DNA of 64,000 nt from Methylobacterium oryzihabitans (lineage in GTDB: Bacteria > Pseudomonadota > Alphaproteobacteria > Rhizobiales > Beijerinckiaceae): NCBI RefSeq assembly GCF_004004555.2, contig NZ_SACP01000008.1, positions 62,001 to 126,000 on the forward strand, written 5' to 3'. A program made the translations under genes and the position numbers. The first letter of the stretch is position 1, and every line of letters begins with the position of its first letter. Below the pieces are notes generated by a model, which saw only the letters and a program-made list of their open reading frames with translations, did no database searches and was not told the DNA's origin. Positions 23,561-33,212 of this stretch are shown here, piece after piece.

Positions 23561-24487
23561 ATGATCGCCCGGCGATCCATCGCGGGCGCGGCCGTACTGG
23601 CCGCACTCGTCCTGGCGGGCCCGGTGACCGGGCCCGCCGCGGCCCAGGTCTACGGCTACACCGTCGAGGAGGTCGACGCGGTGCTGTCGCCGCGCGCGGT
23701 GCTGGCCCGCCTCGGGCGCCAGGGCTACGCGCCGCTGAGCCATCCGCGCTTCGACGGCGAGACCTACACCCTCGACGCCGAGAGCCCGGGCGGCAGCCCG
23801 GTGCGCCTCGTGGTCGATGCCCGCAGCGGCCGCATCCTCGACCGCGACCGGCTCGAAGCGCCGCTCACTCCCCCGGCCCCGATCCCCTCCGGCCGCCGGC
23901 CCGGCTACGGCTGGACCGACGAGGCCCGCGGGTACGACCCCGAGTCCGACCCGCGCCAGGGCCGCGGCGTGCCGCTGCCGCCGGGCTCGATCCCGATGCC
24001 GGGCGAGCGCGCCGGTGCGCGGATCCCGGCGGCGCGCCCGCCGGTCGACCCGGCGCCCCGCCTCGCCACCCGGGAGGCGCCGCCGACCGACGAGCCGCGC
24101 CCGGCCGTCGCCGCGCCGCCGCGCCCGGCCGGGCCCAATCCTCTCGGCCTCAACCCCGACAGCCCGGCGGCCCGCGGCGCCCGCAGCCCCGACGGCGCCG
24201 AGGCGCCGCGCAAGCCGCCCCGTCCGGTCGCCGCCCGCCCGGCCGACAGCCCGGCGGCGATCGACCGTCGCCTCCAGACACCTCCGGCCGAGGCGAAGCC
24301 GGCCCAATCCGCACAGCCGCCGGCGGCCGACTCCAAGTCGGCGGAGTCCAAGGCGGCGGAGGCCAAGTCGGCGGAGTCCAAGCCGGCGACCGGCTGGACC
24401 ACGCCGCCGGAGGGCAACCGCCCGGTGCGGGTGATCGGCGGCGTGACGCAGGTGCCGGCCAAGGACGAGACCGTGTCGAAGGAGTAG
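23561..24487 (+). CDS. Secreted PepSY-like protein with Pro/Ala-rich tail
   Basis: The 308-residue product has a signal peptide (AGAAVLAALVLAGPVTGPAAA). A short folded region at residues 25-95 reads VLARLGRQGYAPLSHPRF and RLVVDARSGRILDRDR, which resembles a PepSY-type module. The rest is a low-complexity Pro/Ala/Arg region with a KSAESKAAEAKSAESK repeat near the C-terminus, then GWTTPPEGNRPVRVIGG. The function is unknown. The long disordered tail suggests a periplasmic or cell-wall-spanning protein. The ATG at 23561 is chosen because AAGGGA lies 9 nt upstream. An ATG at 23552 has no space for a ribosome site. Confidence 0.7.
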   Translation: MIARRSIAGAAVLAALVLAGPVTGPAAAQVYGYTVEEVDAVLSPRAVLARLGRQGYAPLSHPRFDGETYTLDAESPGGSPVRLVVDARSGRILDRDRLEAPLTPPAPIPSGRRPGYGWTDEARGYDPESDPRQGRGVPLPPGSIPMPGERAGARIPAARPPVDPAPRLATREAPPTDEPRPAVAAPPRPAGPNPLGLNPDSPAARGARSPDGAEAPRKPPRPVAARPADSPAAIDRRLQTPPAEAKPAQSAQPPAADSKSAESKAAEAKSAESKPATGWTTPPEGNRPVRVIGGVTQVPAKDETVSKE

Positions 24488-24568
24488 CCTGGCCGGGACG
24501 GCGCGCCGGGGACCGGCCGCCGGCGAGCCGCGCCGCCTCCCGCGGCGCCCGGAAGCGGAGACCCGCAG

Positions 24569-25819
24569 ATGACGCACGGCATCGTGGTGGTCGGCGGCGG
24601 CTTCGCCGGCCTGTGGAGCGCCGCCGCCGCGGCCCGCCTGCGCGACGACCTCGGCCTGTCCGACGCGATCCCGATCACCCTCGTCTCGCCCGACCCGCTC
24701 CACGTCGTGCGGGTGCGCTGCTACGAGGCCGACCTCGCGCCGGTCGGGATTCCCCTCGACGACGTGCTCGGGCCGATCGGCGTGCGCCGGATCGAGGGCC
24801 GGGTCACCGGGATCGACGCCGGGGCCCGCCGGGTCGCCGTGCAGCCGCGGACCGGGCCCGCCCTCCGCCTCCCCTACGACCGCCTGATCCTCGCCGCCGG
24901 CAGCGCCCTGGTCCGGCCGCCGGTGCCGGGCGCCGACGCGGCGTTCGACGTCGACACCCTCGACGGCGCCCGCGCCCTCGCGCGCCACCTCGACGGGCTC
25001 GCCGCCGGCTCGCTCGGGCGCGGTGCGGCGGGGCGCTGGAGCGCCGTCGTGATCGGCGCGGGTCTCGTCGGCCTCGAGATCGCCTGCGAACTGCCGGCCC
25101 GCCTCGCCGCCGCCCGCGACCGCGCCGGTGCGACCGAAGGGGTGGAGACCATTCTCCTCGACCGCGGCCCGGAGGTCGGCGCCACCATGGGCGGCGCCGC
25201 AATGCCGGCGGTCCGGGCCGCCCTGGCGGCCGCTGGCGTCACCGGCCGCGCCGGCGCCGAGGTGAACCTGATCGACGCGGCGGGCGTCACCCTCGGCGAG
25301 GGCACCCGGATCCCGGCCCTCACGGTGGTGTGCGCCACCGGGATGCGGGCGAGCCCGCTCGCCGCCGCGCTCGGCGTGCCCTGCGACGCCCTCGGCCGGG
25401 TGCCGGTCGACGCGCGGATGCGGGTGAGCGGCCGGCCCGAGGTGTTCGCCGCCGGCGACGCCGCGTCGGCGGTGGCCGACGCCGCCGGCCACCGCACCGT
25501 GATGTCGTGCCAGCACGCCCGGCCGATGGGCCGCTTCGCCGGCCACAACGCCCTGTGCGACCTCGCTGGCCGGCCCGACCTCGGGCTCGACTTCGCCGCC
25601 CCCGACTACGTCACGGTGCTCGACCTCGGGGCCTGGGGCGCGGTCTACACCGCCGGCTGGGAGCGCGACCGGCTCGTCGCCGCCGGGGAGGAGGCCAAGG
25701 CGACCAAGCGCGTCATCAACGGCACCCGCATCGTCCCGCCGACCCGCGACCGGGCCGCGATCCTGGCGGCGGCCGCCCCGGTGATCCAGGCGGCGCCGGG
25801 CTCGACGGCCGGGCGCTGA
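24569..25819 (+). CDS. NDH-2-like FAD-dependent pyridine nucleotide oxidoreductase
   Basis: The 416-residue flavoprotein has two Rossmann motifs: FAD-binding IVVVGGGFAGLWSAAAAARL at the N-terminus and NAD(P)H-binding VVIGAGLVGLEIACEL in the middle. The later FAD contact is PEVFAAGDAASAV. The fold and C-terminal region resemble type II NADH dehydrogenases, which pass electrons from NADH to quinone at the membrane face. No redox-active CxxxxC pair is present, so it is not a disulfide reductase. GGAG at 24557-24560 precedes the ATG. It may be in one transcript with the PepSY-like gene (81-bp gap). The electron acceptor is not predictable. Confidence 0.82.
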   Translation: MTHGIVVVGGGFAGLWSAAAAARLRDDLGLSDAIPITLVSPDPLHVVRVRCYEADLAPVGIPLDDVLGPIGVRRIEGRVTGIDAGARRVAVQPRTGPALRLPYDRLILAAGSALVRPPVPGADAAFDVDTLDGARALARHLDGLAAGSLGRGAAGRWSAVVIGAGLVGLEIACELPARLAAARDRAGATEGVETILLDRGPEVGATMGGAAMPAVRAALAAAGVTGRAGAEVNLIDAAGVTLGEGTRIPALTVVCATGMRASPLAAALGVPCDALGRVPVDARMRVSGRPEVFAAGDAASAVADAAGHRTVMSCQHARPMGRFAGHNALCDLAGRPDLGLDFAAPDYVTVLDLGAWGAVYTAGWERDRLVAAGEEAKATKRVINGTRIVPPTRDRAAILAAAAPVIQAAPGSTAGR

Positions 25820-25980
25820 TCGCCCGGCGCAGTCCCGCCCCGTCGCCGACCCGAAGGTGTTGGGGCATCTACATCTAAAGGCGCGGTCGACAAGCGCTGC
25901 CACTTCCGGTTCCATCCGCAGGTTGACGGCCCGGGTGCGGCCGCTGCCACCAAAGAACGAATCCATCAGGAGGAGACCCC

Positions 25981-27195
25981 ATGCGACTGCCGTTCAGCGT
26001 GCTCGCGGCTGCCCTGGTGGGCGCCACGGCGCTCACCGGTGCCGCCTTCGCCGCCGACCCGATCAAGATCGGCGTCTCGGGCCCCTATACCGGCGGCTCG
26101 TCGTCGATGGGCGTGTCGATGCGCGACGGCGTCCGCCTCGCCGCCGACGAGATCAACAAGAACGGCGGCGTGCTCGGCCGCAAGATCCAGCTCGTCGAGC
26201 GCGACGACGAGGCCAAGAACGAGGTCGGCGCCCAGGTCGCGCAGGAGCTCATCAACAAGGAGAAGGTCGTCGCGACGCTCGGCTTCATCAACACCGGCGT
26301 GGCGCTGGCCGCCCAGCGGTTCTACCAGGAAGCCGAGATTCCGGTCATCAACAACGTCGCGACCGGCACCGTCATCACGAACCAGTTCGCCCCGCCGGAC
26401 TACGACACCAACTACGTCTTCCGCACCTCGGCCTACGACACGCTCCAGGCCGGCATGATGGCCGACGAGGCGATCGCCCGCGGCTTCAAGAAGATCGCGA
26501 TCCTCGCCGACTCGACCAATTACGGTCAGCTCGGCCGCGAGGACCTGGAGAAGTACCTCAAGGCGAAGGGCGTGAAGCCGGTCGCGGTGGAAAAATTCAA
26601 CATCAAGGACGTCGACATGACGCCCCAGCTGTTGAAGTCGCAGGCCGCCGGCGCCGACGTGATCCTGGCCTACGGCATCGGGCCGGAGCTGGCCCAGGTC
26701 GCCAGCGGCATGTCGAAGCTCGGCTGGAAGGTGCCGATGATCACCTCGTGGCCGGCCTCGATGCAGAGCTTCATCGACATCGCCGGCACCAACGGCGACG
26801 GGGTCATCATGCCCCAGACCTTCATCGAGGATAAGACCCTGCCCAAGCGCAAGGCGTTTCTCGAGAACTACTACTCGACCTACAAGGTCGCCAAGATCCC
26901 GACCCCGGTCGCGGGTGCCCAGGGCTACGACTCGCTGCTCCTGCTCGCCGCGGCGATCAAGCAGGCCGGCACCACCGACGGGCCGAAGGTCCGCGCCGCC
27001 CTCGAGGACCTCAAGGAGAAGGTCGAGGGCGTGGTGACGACCTACGACAAGCCGTTCACCGACAAGGACCACAACGCCATCACCCGCAACATGGTGGTGT
27101 TCGGCAAGGTCGAGAACGGCAAGATCGTCTACGCCAAGGAGGAGGACGCCAAGAACGCCGGCGTCGTCCGGGTCAAGGACAAGGCGTCGAACTGA
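25981..27195 (+). CDS. livK: Branched-chain amino acid ABC transporter, periplasmic binding protein
   Basis: The 404-residue precursor has a signal peptide (VLAAALVGATALTGAAFA, cut before ADPIKIG) and the type I periplasmic-binding fold of the Leu/Ile/Val family (GVSGPYTGGSSSMG, DEINKNGGVLGRKIQLV, RDDEAKNEVG). It captures the ligand in the periplasm for LivH/LivMG/LivF. A strong ribosome site AGGAGGAG lies at 25969-25976. It is the first gene of a livK-livH-livMG-livF operon. The specificity could be for another small substrate such as urea or short amides, as family members differ. Confidence 0.92.
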   Translation: MRLPFSVLAAALVGATALTGAAFAADPIKIGVSGPYTGGSSSMGVSMRDGVRLAADEINKNGGVLGRKIQLVERDDEAKNEVGAQVAQELINKEKVVATLGFINTGVALAAQRFYQEAEIPVINNVATGTVITNQFAPPDYDTNYVFRTSAYDTLQAGMMADEAIARGFKKIAILADSTNYGQLGREDLEKYLKAKGVKPVAVEKFNIKDVDMTPQLLKSQAAGADVILAYGIGPELAQVASGMSKLGWKVPMITSWPASMQSFIDIAGTNGDGVIMPQTFIEDKTLPKRKAFLENYYSTYKVAKIPTPVAGAQGYDSLLLLAAAIKQAGTTDGPKVRAALEDLKEKVEGVVTTYDKPFTDKDHNAITRNMVVFGKVENGKIVYAKEEDAKNAGVVRVKDKASN

Positions 27196-27205
27196 TCCGA
27201 CGCCC

Positions 27206-27233
27206 GGGGCCCGCGCGCTGCGGCGCGGGCCCC
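27206..27233 (+). terminator. Hairpin between livK and livH
   Basis: A perfect 11-bp GC stem (GGGGCCCGCGC and GCGCGGGCCCC) with a 6-nt loop lies 10 nt after the livK stop. It lacks a T tract. Such hairpins commonly reduce read-through and protect the binding-protein mRNA, so that LivK is made in excess over the membrane parts. Confidence 0.7.
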
Positions 27234-27261
27234 TCCCGCACGAAACGTCCCAGGGCCCGCC

Positions 27262-28134
27262 ATGCAAATCTTCCTGCAACTCGTGGCGAGCGGCGTCGCG
27301 GTCGGCATGATCTATGCCGCGATCGCGTTCGGCTACCAGCTCACCTTCGCCACCTCGAAGACCCTCAATTTCGGCCAGGGCGAGGCGCTGATGCTCGGCG
27401 CCCTGTTCGGCCTGACCCTGGTGCCGTTCACCGGCTACTGGCTGATGCTGCCCCTCGTCCTGGTGTTCGGCTTCGCGCTCGGCGCGGTGGTCGAGCGCCT
27501 CGGCGTGCGCCCGGCGGTGAAGATCAAGTCCGAGTACGGGTGGATCATGGCCACCATCGCGCTTGGCATCATCTTCAAGAACGTCGCCGAGAACGTCTGG
27601 GGCCGCGACGACCTCAAGTTCCCCTCGCCGCTGCCCGAGGAGGCGCTGATCGTCGGCGGCGTCCGGGTGCTGCCGATGGAGCTGATGATCGTCGCCGGCG
27701 CGCTCTTGATGATGCTCGCGGTCGAGATCTTCAACCGCCGCTCGATCTGGGGCAAGGCGGTGGTGGCGACCTCCAACGACATCGACGCCGCCGGCCTGAT
27801 GGGCATCAACACCCGCAAGGTCATCACCCTGTCCTACTCGATCAGCGCGATGACGGCGGCCTTCGCCGGCGTGCTGGTGGCGCCCGTGACGCTCACCGGC
27901 GCCACGATGGGCTCGGTGCTGGCGCTCAAGGCGTTCGCGGTGGCGATCATCGGCGGCCTCGAATCCGGCCTCGGCGTCATCGTCGGCGGGCTGATCCTCG
28001 GCGTCGCCGAGACGCTGACCGGCTTCTACATCTCGACCGGCTACAAGGACGTGCCCGGCCTGATCCTGCTGCTCGCCGTGCTGGCGGTGCGCCCGGTCGG
28101 CCTGTTCGGCAAGGCGGTCATCAAGAAGGTCTGA
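27262..28134 (+). CDS. livH: Branched-chain amino acid ABC transporter permease
   Basis: The 290-residue inner-membrane protein belongs to the LivH family, with about eight hydrophobic segments beginning FLQLVASGVAVGMIYAAIAF. The segment GMIYAAIAFGYQLTFATSKT is typical, as is the C-terminal VGGLILGVAETLTGFYI. It forms the translocation pore with LivM. The stop codon TGA at 28132-28134 is also the first three bases of a palindromic repeat element, so the end of the gene may have been reset by the insertion. Confidence 0.93.
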   Translation: MQIFLQLVASGVAVGMIYAAIAFGYQLTFATSKTLNFGQGEALMLGALFGLTLVPFTGYWLMLPLVLVFGFALGAVVERLGVRPAVKIKSEYGWIMATIALGIIFKNVAENVWGRDDLKFPSPLPEEALIVGGVRVLPMELMIVAGALLMMLAVEIFNRRSIWGKAVVATSNDIDAAGLMGINTRKVITLSYSISAMTAAFAGVLVAPVTLTGATMGSVLALKAFAVAIIGGLESGLGVIVGGLILGVAETLTGFYISTGYKDVPGLILLLAVLAVRPVGLFGKAVIKKV

Positions 28135-28240
28135 CATGATTGTCGGAACGGATCCGTTCCGACAATCATGTCACCAGCCCGCGCGGCGTCTGAGCGAAGT
28201 CGAAATCCGCATCGCGAAGCGATCAATCGGATTTCGCATG
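28132..28240 (+). repeat. Palindromic repeat element, copy 2, inside the liv operon
   Basis: A perfect 42-bp palindrome (28132-28173; 19-bp arms around GATC) is followed by the conserved module from CCAGCCCGCGCGGCGTCTGA to ATTTCGCATG. The palindrome contains the livH stop codon. The element is in plus orientation between livH and the livMG fusion gene. It should form a very stable hairpin in the operon mRNA. Confidence 0.85.
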
Positions 28241-28292
28241 GCGAGGGCCTGGCCCTCGTCCCCTCCCCCCTCTCCTCAAGGTTTCCTCCGCC

Positions 28293-30341
28293 ATGGCGCA
28301 GTCCGCCTCCGCGCAGGCCGTCGCCCGCGACGCCGCCCCGCCCGCCGCCCCGGCGGCGACGGGCCTCGGCCGCTCCGTGGGCGTCATTGGTGCCGCGCTT
28401 CTCGTCGTGTTCCTGCTGGCCTTCCCGCACGTCGTGACGAGCCAGTACTACATCCACCTGCTCGTCGTGATCGCGATCTACGCGATCCTGATCCTCGGCC
28501 TCGACATCGTGGTCGGCTATACCGGCCAGGTCAGCCTGGGACACGCCGGCCTGTTCGGCATCGGCGCCTACGCGGCCGCGGTGCTGTTCCTCAAGTTCAA
28601 GCTCGGCCTGTGGTTCGGGCTGCTCGCGGGCATCGGCGTCACGGCGGCTTTCGGCCTGCTGCTGGCGATTCCGGCGCTGCGGGTCAGCGGCCCCTACCTC
28701 GCGATGGTCACGCTCGCCTTCGGCACGATCATCCAGATCTTCATCAACGAGATGACGGAGCTGACCAACGGCCCCCTCGGCATCACCCTGCCGCCGGCCC
28801 GGGTCCTCGACTTCTCGCTCCTCGGCCTGCAGGCGCCCTGGGGCGCGGCCGGCCGCAAGCTCGAATTCTACTACCTCGTCTGCGCCTGCCTGCTCGCCAC
28901 CATCGTGGTGGTCAACCGGGTGGTGCGCTCGCCGTTCGGCCGCGCCTTCGAGGCGCTGCGCGACTCGCCGATCGCCTGCGACTGCATGGGCGTCAGCGTC
29001 TACCGCTACAAGGTCTACGCCTTCGTGATCTCGGCGGCGCTCGCCGGCCTCGCCGGCGCGCTGTTCGCGTGGTCGGAGCGCTACGTCGCGCCGAACTCCT
29101 ACGGCTTCGAGCTGACGGTGCTATTCCTGCTCGCTGTCACCATGGGCGGCCGCAAGTCGCGCGCCGGGCCGCTGATCGGCGCCGCGATCATCGTGATGAT
29201 GCCCAACATCCTGGCGGACATCGCGCTGGTGCGGATCATGGCCGGTATCATCGCGGCGGTCGCGCTGGTGGTGGTCGGCCTCGCCTTCCTGCGTCGTCAG
29301 GAGAACCGCATGACGCTGCTGATCCCCGGCGCGCTCTGCCTCGCGTTCTTCCCCGCGACGCTCGCGTTGCAGTCGGTGACCGACTTCCGGCTGACCGTGT
29401 TCGGCCTGATGATCCTGTTCGTGGTCTACTACCTGCCGGAGGGCATCGTCGGCTTCATTCGCGAGAAGCTGCCCTTCCTGCGCCCGGCCCATACCGGCGA
29501 GGGCAAGGCGCTGGAGGGCAGCGGCGAGGCGCTGATCCGCCAGGGCGGCCGCACCGGCAGCGATCCGCTGCTGAAGGTCGAGTCGGCGGTGATGCAGTTC
29601 GGCGGCCTCAAGGCGCTCGCCGGCGTCGATCTCGACGTGCGTCCCGGCACGATCCACGGCCTGATCGGGCCGAACGGCTCGGGCAAGAGCACGATGATGA
29701 ACGTGCTCACCGGCATCTACAAGCCGACCTCCGGCGCGGTGGTGCTCGCCGGCGACAGGCGGCTCGACGGGCGTACCCCGTCCGAGATCGCCCTGTCAGG
29801 CGTCGCCCGCACCTTCCAGAACGTCCAGCTCTTCCGCGAGATGACGGCGCTGGAGAACGTGCTGGTCGGCCTCCACCACAGCTTCCACGGCACGATCTTC
29901 GACGCGATCCTCGGCACGCCCCGGCGGCGGCGCGAGGAGCGCGAGGCCCGCGCCCGCGCCATGGCGATCCTCGACTTCGTCGGCCTCGGACCCCTGGCCC
30001 AGGTCGAGGCGCGCAACCTGCCCTACGGCAAGCAGCGCCTCCTGGAGATCGGCCGCGCGCTGGCGCTCGACCCGGTGCTGCTCCTCCTCGACGAGCCGGC
30101 CGCGGGCCTGACCGCCCCGGACATCGCCGAGCTGACCACGATCATCCGCAAGATCCGGGACGCCGGCATCACCGTTATCCTGATCGAGCACCACATGGAC
30201 GTGGTGATGGGCCTGTGCGACCGCGTCAGCGTGCTCGATTTCGGCCACAAGATCGCCGAGGGCGGCGCCCGCGAGGTGCAGGCCGACCCGAAGGTCATCG
30301 AAGCCTATCTCGGCAGCCCGGTTGCCGACGCCGCGGAGTAG
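28293..30341 (+). CDS. livM-livG: Branched-chain amino acid ABC transporter, fused permease and ATPase (LivM-LivG)
   Basis: The 682-residue protein joins a LivM-type permease (about residues 20-390, with [20 protein letters not shown]) to a LivG-type ATPase (about residues 425-682). The ATPase has Walker [10 protein letters not shown] at 459-467, signature [15 protein letters not shown], Walker [12 protein letters not shown] and the switch His in LIEHHMD. The reading frame is unbroken through the junction, so this is a true fusion. It lies 4 bp before livF, so the operon order is K-H-M/G-F. Together they give an import complex with two ATPase chains. The fusion fixes the stoichiometry of LivM and LivG. 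Confidence 0.93.
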   Translation: MAQSASAQAVARDAAPPAAPAATGLGRSVGVIGAALLVVFLLAFPHVVTSQYYIHLLVVIAIYAILILGLDIVVGYTGQVSLGHAGLFGIGAYAAAVLFLKFKLGLWFGLLAGIGVTAAFGLLLAIPALRVSGPYLAMVTLAFGTIIQIFINEMTELTNGPLGITLPPARVLDFSLLGLQAPWGAAGRKLEFYYLVCACLLATIVVVNRVVRSPFGRAFEALRDSPIACDCMGVSVYRYKVYAFVISAALAGLAGALFAWSERYVAPNSYGFELTVLFLLAVTMGGRKSRAGPLIGAAIIVMMPNILADIALVRIMAGIIAAVALVVVGLAFLRRQENRMTLLIPGALCLAFFPATLALQSVTDFRLTVFGLMILFVVYYLPEGIVGFIREKLPFLRPAHTGEGKALEGSGEALIRQGGRTGSDPLLKVESAVMQFGGLKALAGVDLDVRPGTIHGLIGPNGSGKSTMMNVLTGIYKPTSGAVVLAGDRRLDGRTPSEIALSGVARTFQNVQLFREMTALENVLVGLHHSFHGTIFDAILGTPRRRREEREARARAMAILDFVGLGPLAQVEARNLPYGKQRLLEIGRALALDPVLLLLDEPAAGLTAPDIAELTTIIRKIRDAGITVILIEHHMDVVMGLCDRVSVLDFGHKIAEGGAREVQADPKVIEAYLGSPVADAAE

Positions 30342-30345
30342 ACCG

Positions 30346-31068
<723 letters not shown>

Positions 31069-31105
31069 GGCGGGTCTGCGCCTCTCACGACGAAGACGGC
31101 GCCGA

Positions 31106-31309
31106 CCCTCCCCCCTCTGCGGGGGAGGGTGGCGAGCGGAGCGAGCGCAGCGGGACGTAGTCCCGCCGAGAGGGGAACCACGCTTCCGGAAGCGTCGTGA
31201 CCGTGGTGCCGAGCGCCAACTGAAGCAGCGCCGCGTTCCCCTCTTGCGGGACTGTCGTCCCGGCCCGCCCCGCATCCGCGGGGCACCCTCCCCCGCAGAG
31301 GGGGGAGGG
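31106..31309. repeat. GC-rich intergenic inverted repeat, family A, copy 2
   Basis: The region starts CCCTCCCCCCTCTGCGGGGG and ends with its near-perfect reverse complement, giving a fold-back of about 75 nt per arm around a centre that holds CGCTTCCGGAAGCG. The same outer arms and centre motif occur at 9028-9192. It lies between the convergent livF and SRAP genes and could act as a bidirectional terminator. Confidence 0.75.
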
Positions 31310-31340
31310 TTCGGGCGGCAGTGCCGCTCGGGGTCGTCGT

Positions 31341-32075
31341 TCAGAACAGACTACCCTGCCGTGGCACCTCCGGCTCGGGCACCGGCGCCGCCTCGCGCAC
31401 CGGCACCGCCGCCTGCACCTCCATCAGCCCGGCATCGTCGTTGCGCACGTCGTTGACCCGCGGGCCGACCGGATCGAGGTCGAGCCATGCGTCGGGGCAT
31501 GGCCGGCACAGGGCGGCGGCGCGGCCGGCATCGACCTCGCGGATGTCGAGCCAGGATCCGACCGCGGCGGGGTCGAGGATCGCCGGCATCCGCTCGTGGA
31601 TCGCCGCGAGCGTGCCGTTGGCCGCGCAGGTCACGATCGCGGCGGTGTCGATCTCGGAGCCGTCCTTGCCGCTCCAGGTCTCCCACAGGCCGGCCAGCGC
31701 CATCGGGCGCCGGTCGGCGCGGCGGATCAGGAACGGCGCCCGGCCGCGACCGGCTCCGCGGCGCCACTCGTAGAAGCCGTCGGCCAGGAAGACGCAGCGC
31801 CGGTAGCGCAGGGCGTTGCGAAAGCTCGGCTTCTCGGCGGCGGTCTCGATCCGCGCGTTGATGACGAGGGGAAAGTCCTTCGGATCCTCGACCCAGGCCG
31901 GCAGGAAGCCCCAGCGCATCAGCACGAAGCGCCGCCGCCCGTGCTCGGCGGTCACCACCGGCACCGGCTGGGTCGGGGCCACGTTGTGCCGCGGCGGGAA
32001 GTTCGGCTGCTCGGGATAGCCGTAGGTCTCGCGAAACACCTCCGGCGGCGACACGACGACGAAGCGGCCGCACAT
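31341..32075 (-). CDS. SOS response-associated peptidase (SRAP), HMCES/YedK family
   Basis: The 244-residue SRAP protein crosslinks covalently to abasic sites in single-stranded DNA and so shields them. The N-terminus MCGRF provides the catalytic Cys2 after Met removal. Other conserved residues are the Asn in VINARIETAAEKPSF, the Glu in DGFYEWRR and the His in HERMPAIL. GGAGG lies 5 nt before the ATG. The gene is 9 bp downstream of the corA stop on the same strand, so both may be in one transcript. No LexA box was recognised. A C-terminal Pro/Glu-rich tail of about 25 residues is not part of the fold. Confidence 0.93.
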   Translation of the reverse strand: MCGRFVVVSPPEVFRETYGYPEQPNFPPRHNVAPTQPVPVVTAEHGRRRFVLMRWGFLPAWVEDPKDFPLVINARIETAAEKPSFRNALRYRRCVFLADGFYEWRRGAGRGRAPFLIRRADRRPMALAGLWETWSGKDGSEIDTAAIVTCAANGTLAAIHERMPAILDPAAVGSWLDIREVDAGRAAALCRPCPDAWLDLDPVGPRVNDVRNDDAGLMEVQAAVPVREAAPVPEPEVPRQGSLF

Positions 32076-32084
32076 CGGGACCTC

Positions 32085-33080
32085 CTACAGCCAGCGCTTC
32101 CAGCGGAAGAACACGTAGGGCAGGATCGCCGCCACGATCATCATCAGGACCGCCATCGGGTAGCCGAAGCCCCAGTCGAGTTCCGGCATCGCCTTGAAGT
32201 TCATGCCGTAGACCGAGGCGATCAGGGTCGGCGGCATGAACACCACCGCCATGACCGAGAACAGCTTGATGATGTTGTTCTGTTCGAGGTTGACCAGCCC
32301 GAGGGTGGCGTCGAGCAGGAACTGAATCTTGCCCGACAGGAAGGTGGCGTGCTCCTCCAGCGACTGCAGGTCGCGCAGGGTCGAGCGGACCTCCTCGCGC
32401 ACCTCGCGGGGCGCCTTGGTGACGCGGTAGCTCGCCGAGAGCGACAGCAGGATCCGCTCCATCGACACGAGGCTCTCGCGCTGCATCGACAGCATCTCAT
32501 TGAGGCGGCCCAGCGCCCGCAGGGTGTCCTGCAACTCGGCGTTGCGGGCGCCGGGATCGCTCGGCGTCGCGAAGATGCGCCGCGACAGGGCGTCGATCCG
32601 GTCGCCCTTGGCCTGGAGCACGTCGGCGGCCCGGTCGATCACCGTCTCGATCAGGCTCGACAGGATCGCCTCGCCGGCGAGCGACACGCCGGCGGGCTTG
32701 CCGGCGCGCTGGACGAACATCCGGAACGCCTGCGGGTCCTCGTAGCGCACCGTGGCGAGGCGGTTGTCGCGCAGGATGAACGTCACGCCGGTGAGCTGCG
32801 CCTCGTCCTCCTCGACCCGGCACAGCAGCCGGCCGGTCATGTAGCGGGCGCCGTTCTCGACGTAGAGCAGCTCGGACGGCTCGATGTCCTGCATCTCCTC
32901 CCGGGTCGGGATCTCGATGCCCATGAACGCCTCGACCTTGTGGTCCTCCTGGCGCGACGGGCCGATGAGGTCGATCCACAGGGCGTCGGCCGGGATCGGC
33001 TCGTGGAGGTCGAGGAGACGGCGTTCGAGGAGCGGCTGCCCGGTGCTGGCGCAGGCGTTCGGCTGGTGGACGAAGATCAA
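32085..33080 (-). CDS. corA: CorA-type magnesium/cobalt transporter
   Basis: The 331-residue inner-membrane channel has a large cytoplasmic N-terminal domain and two C-terminal transmembrane helices. The selectivity motif GMN is present in ASVYGMNFKAMPELDWG, followed by the last helix ending FFRWKRWL. It imports Mg2+ along the membrane potential. The only fitting start is a TTG at 33078-33080 and it lacks a Shine-Dalgarno sequence, so the true start may differ. It lies upstream of the SRAP gene and downstream of the enoyl-CoA hydratase gene, in the same direction. Confidence 0.92.
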   Translation of the reverse strand: MIFVHQPNACASTGQPLLERRLLDLHEPIPADALWIDLIGPSRQEDHKVEAFMGIEIPTREEMQDIEPSELLYVENGARYMTGRLLCRVEEDEAQLTGVTFILRDNRLATVRYEDPQAFRMFVQRAGKPAGVSLAGEAILSSLIETVIDRAADVLQAKGDRIDALSRRIFATPSDPGARNAELQDTLRALGRLNEMLSMQRESLVSMERILLSLSASYRVTKAPREVREEVRSTLRDLQSLEEHATFLSGKIQFLLDATLGLVNLEQNNIIKLFSVMAVVFMPPTLIASVYGMNFKAMPELDWGFGYPMAVLMMIVAAILPYVFFRWKRWL

Positions 33081-33212
33081 GGGGAGGTCTCGAAGCGGAA
33101 GGGGGCGGGCTCCGGCCGGTCAGGCCCGAGCCCCGTCGGCCCCGGTGTGACGCGCAGGCTTGAAGTCTCCGTGACACCCTGCCCCGTCGAGACGCCCCCG
33201 TCGAGGGCCGGC

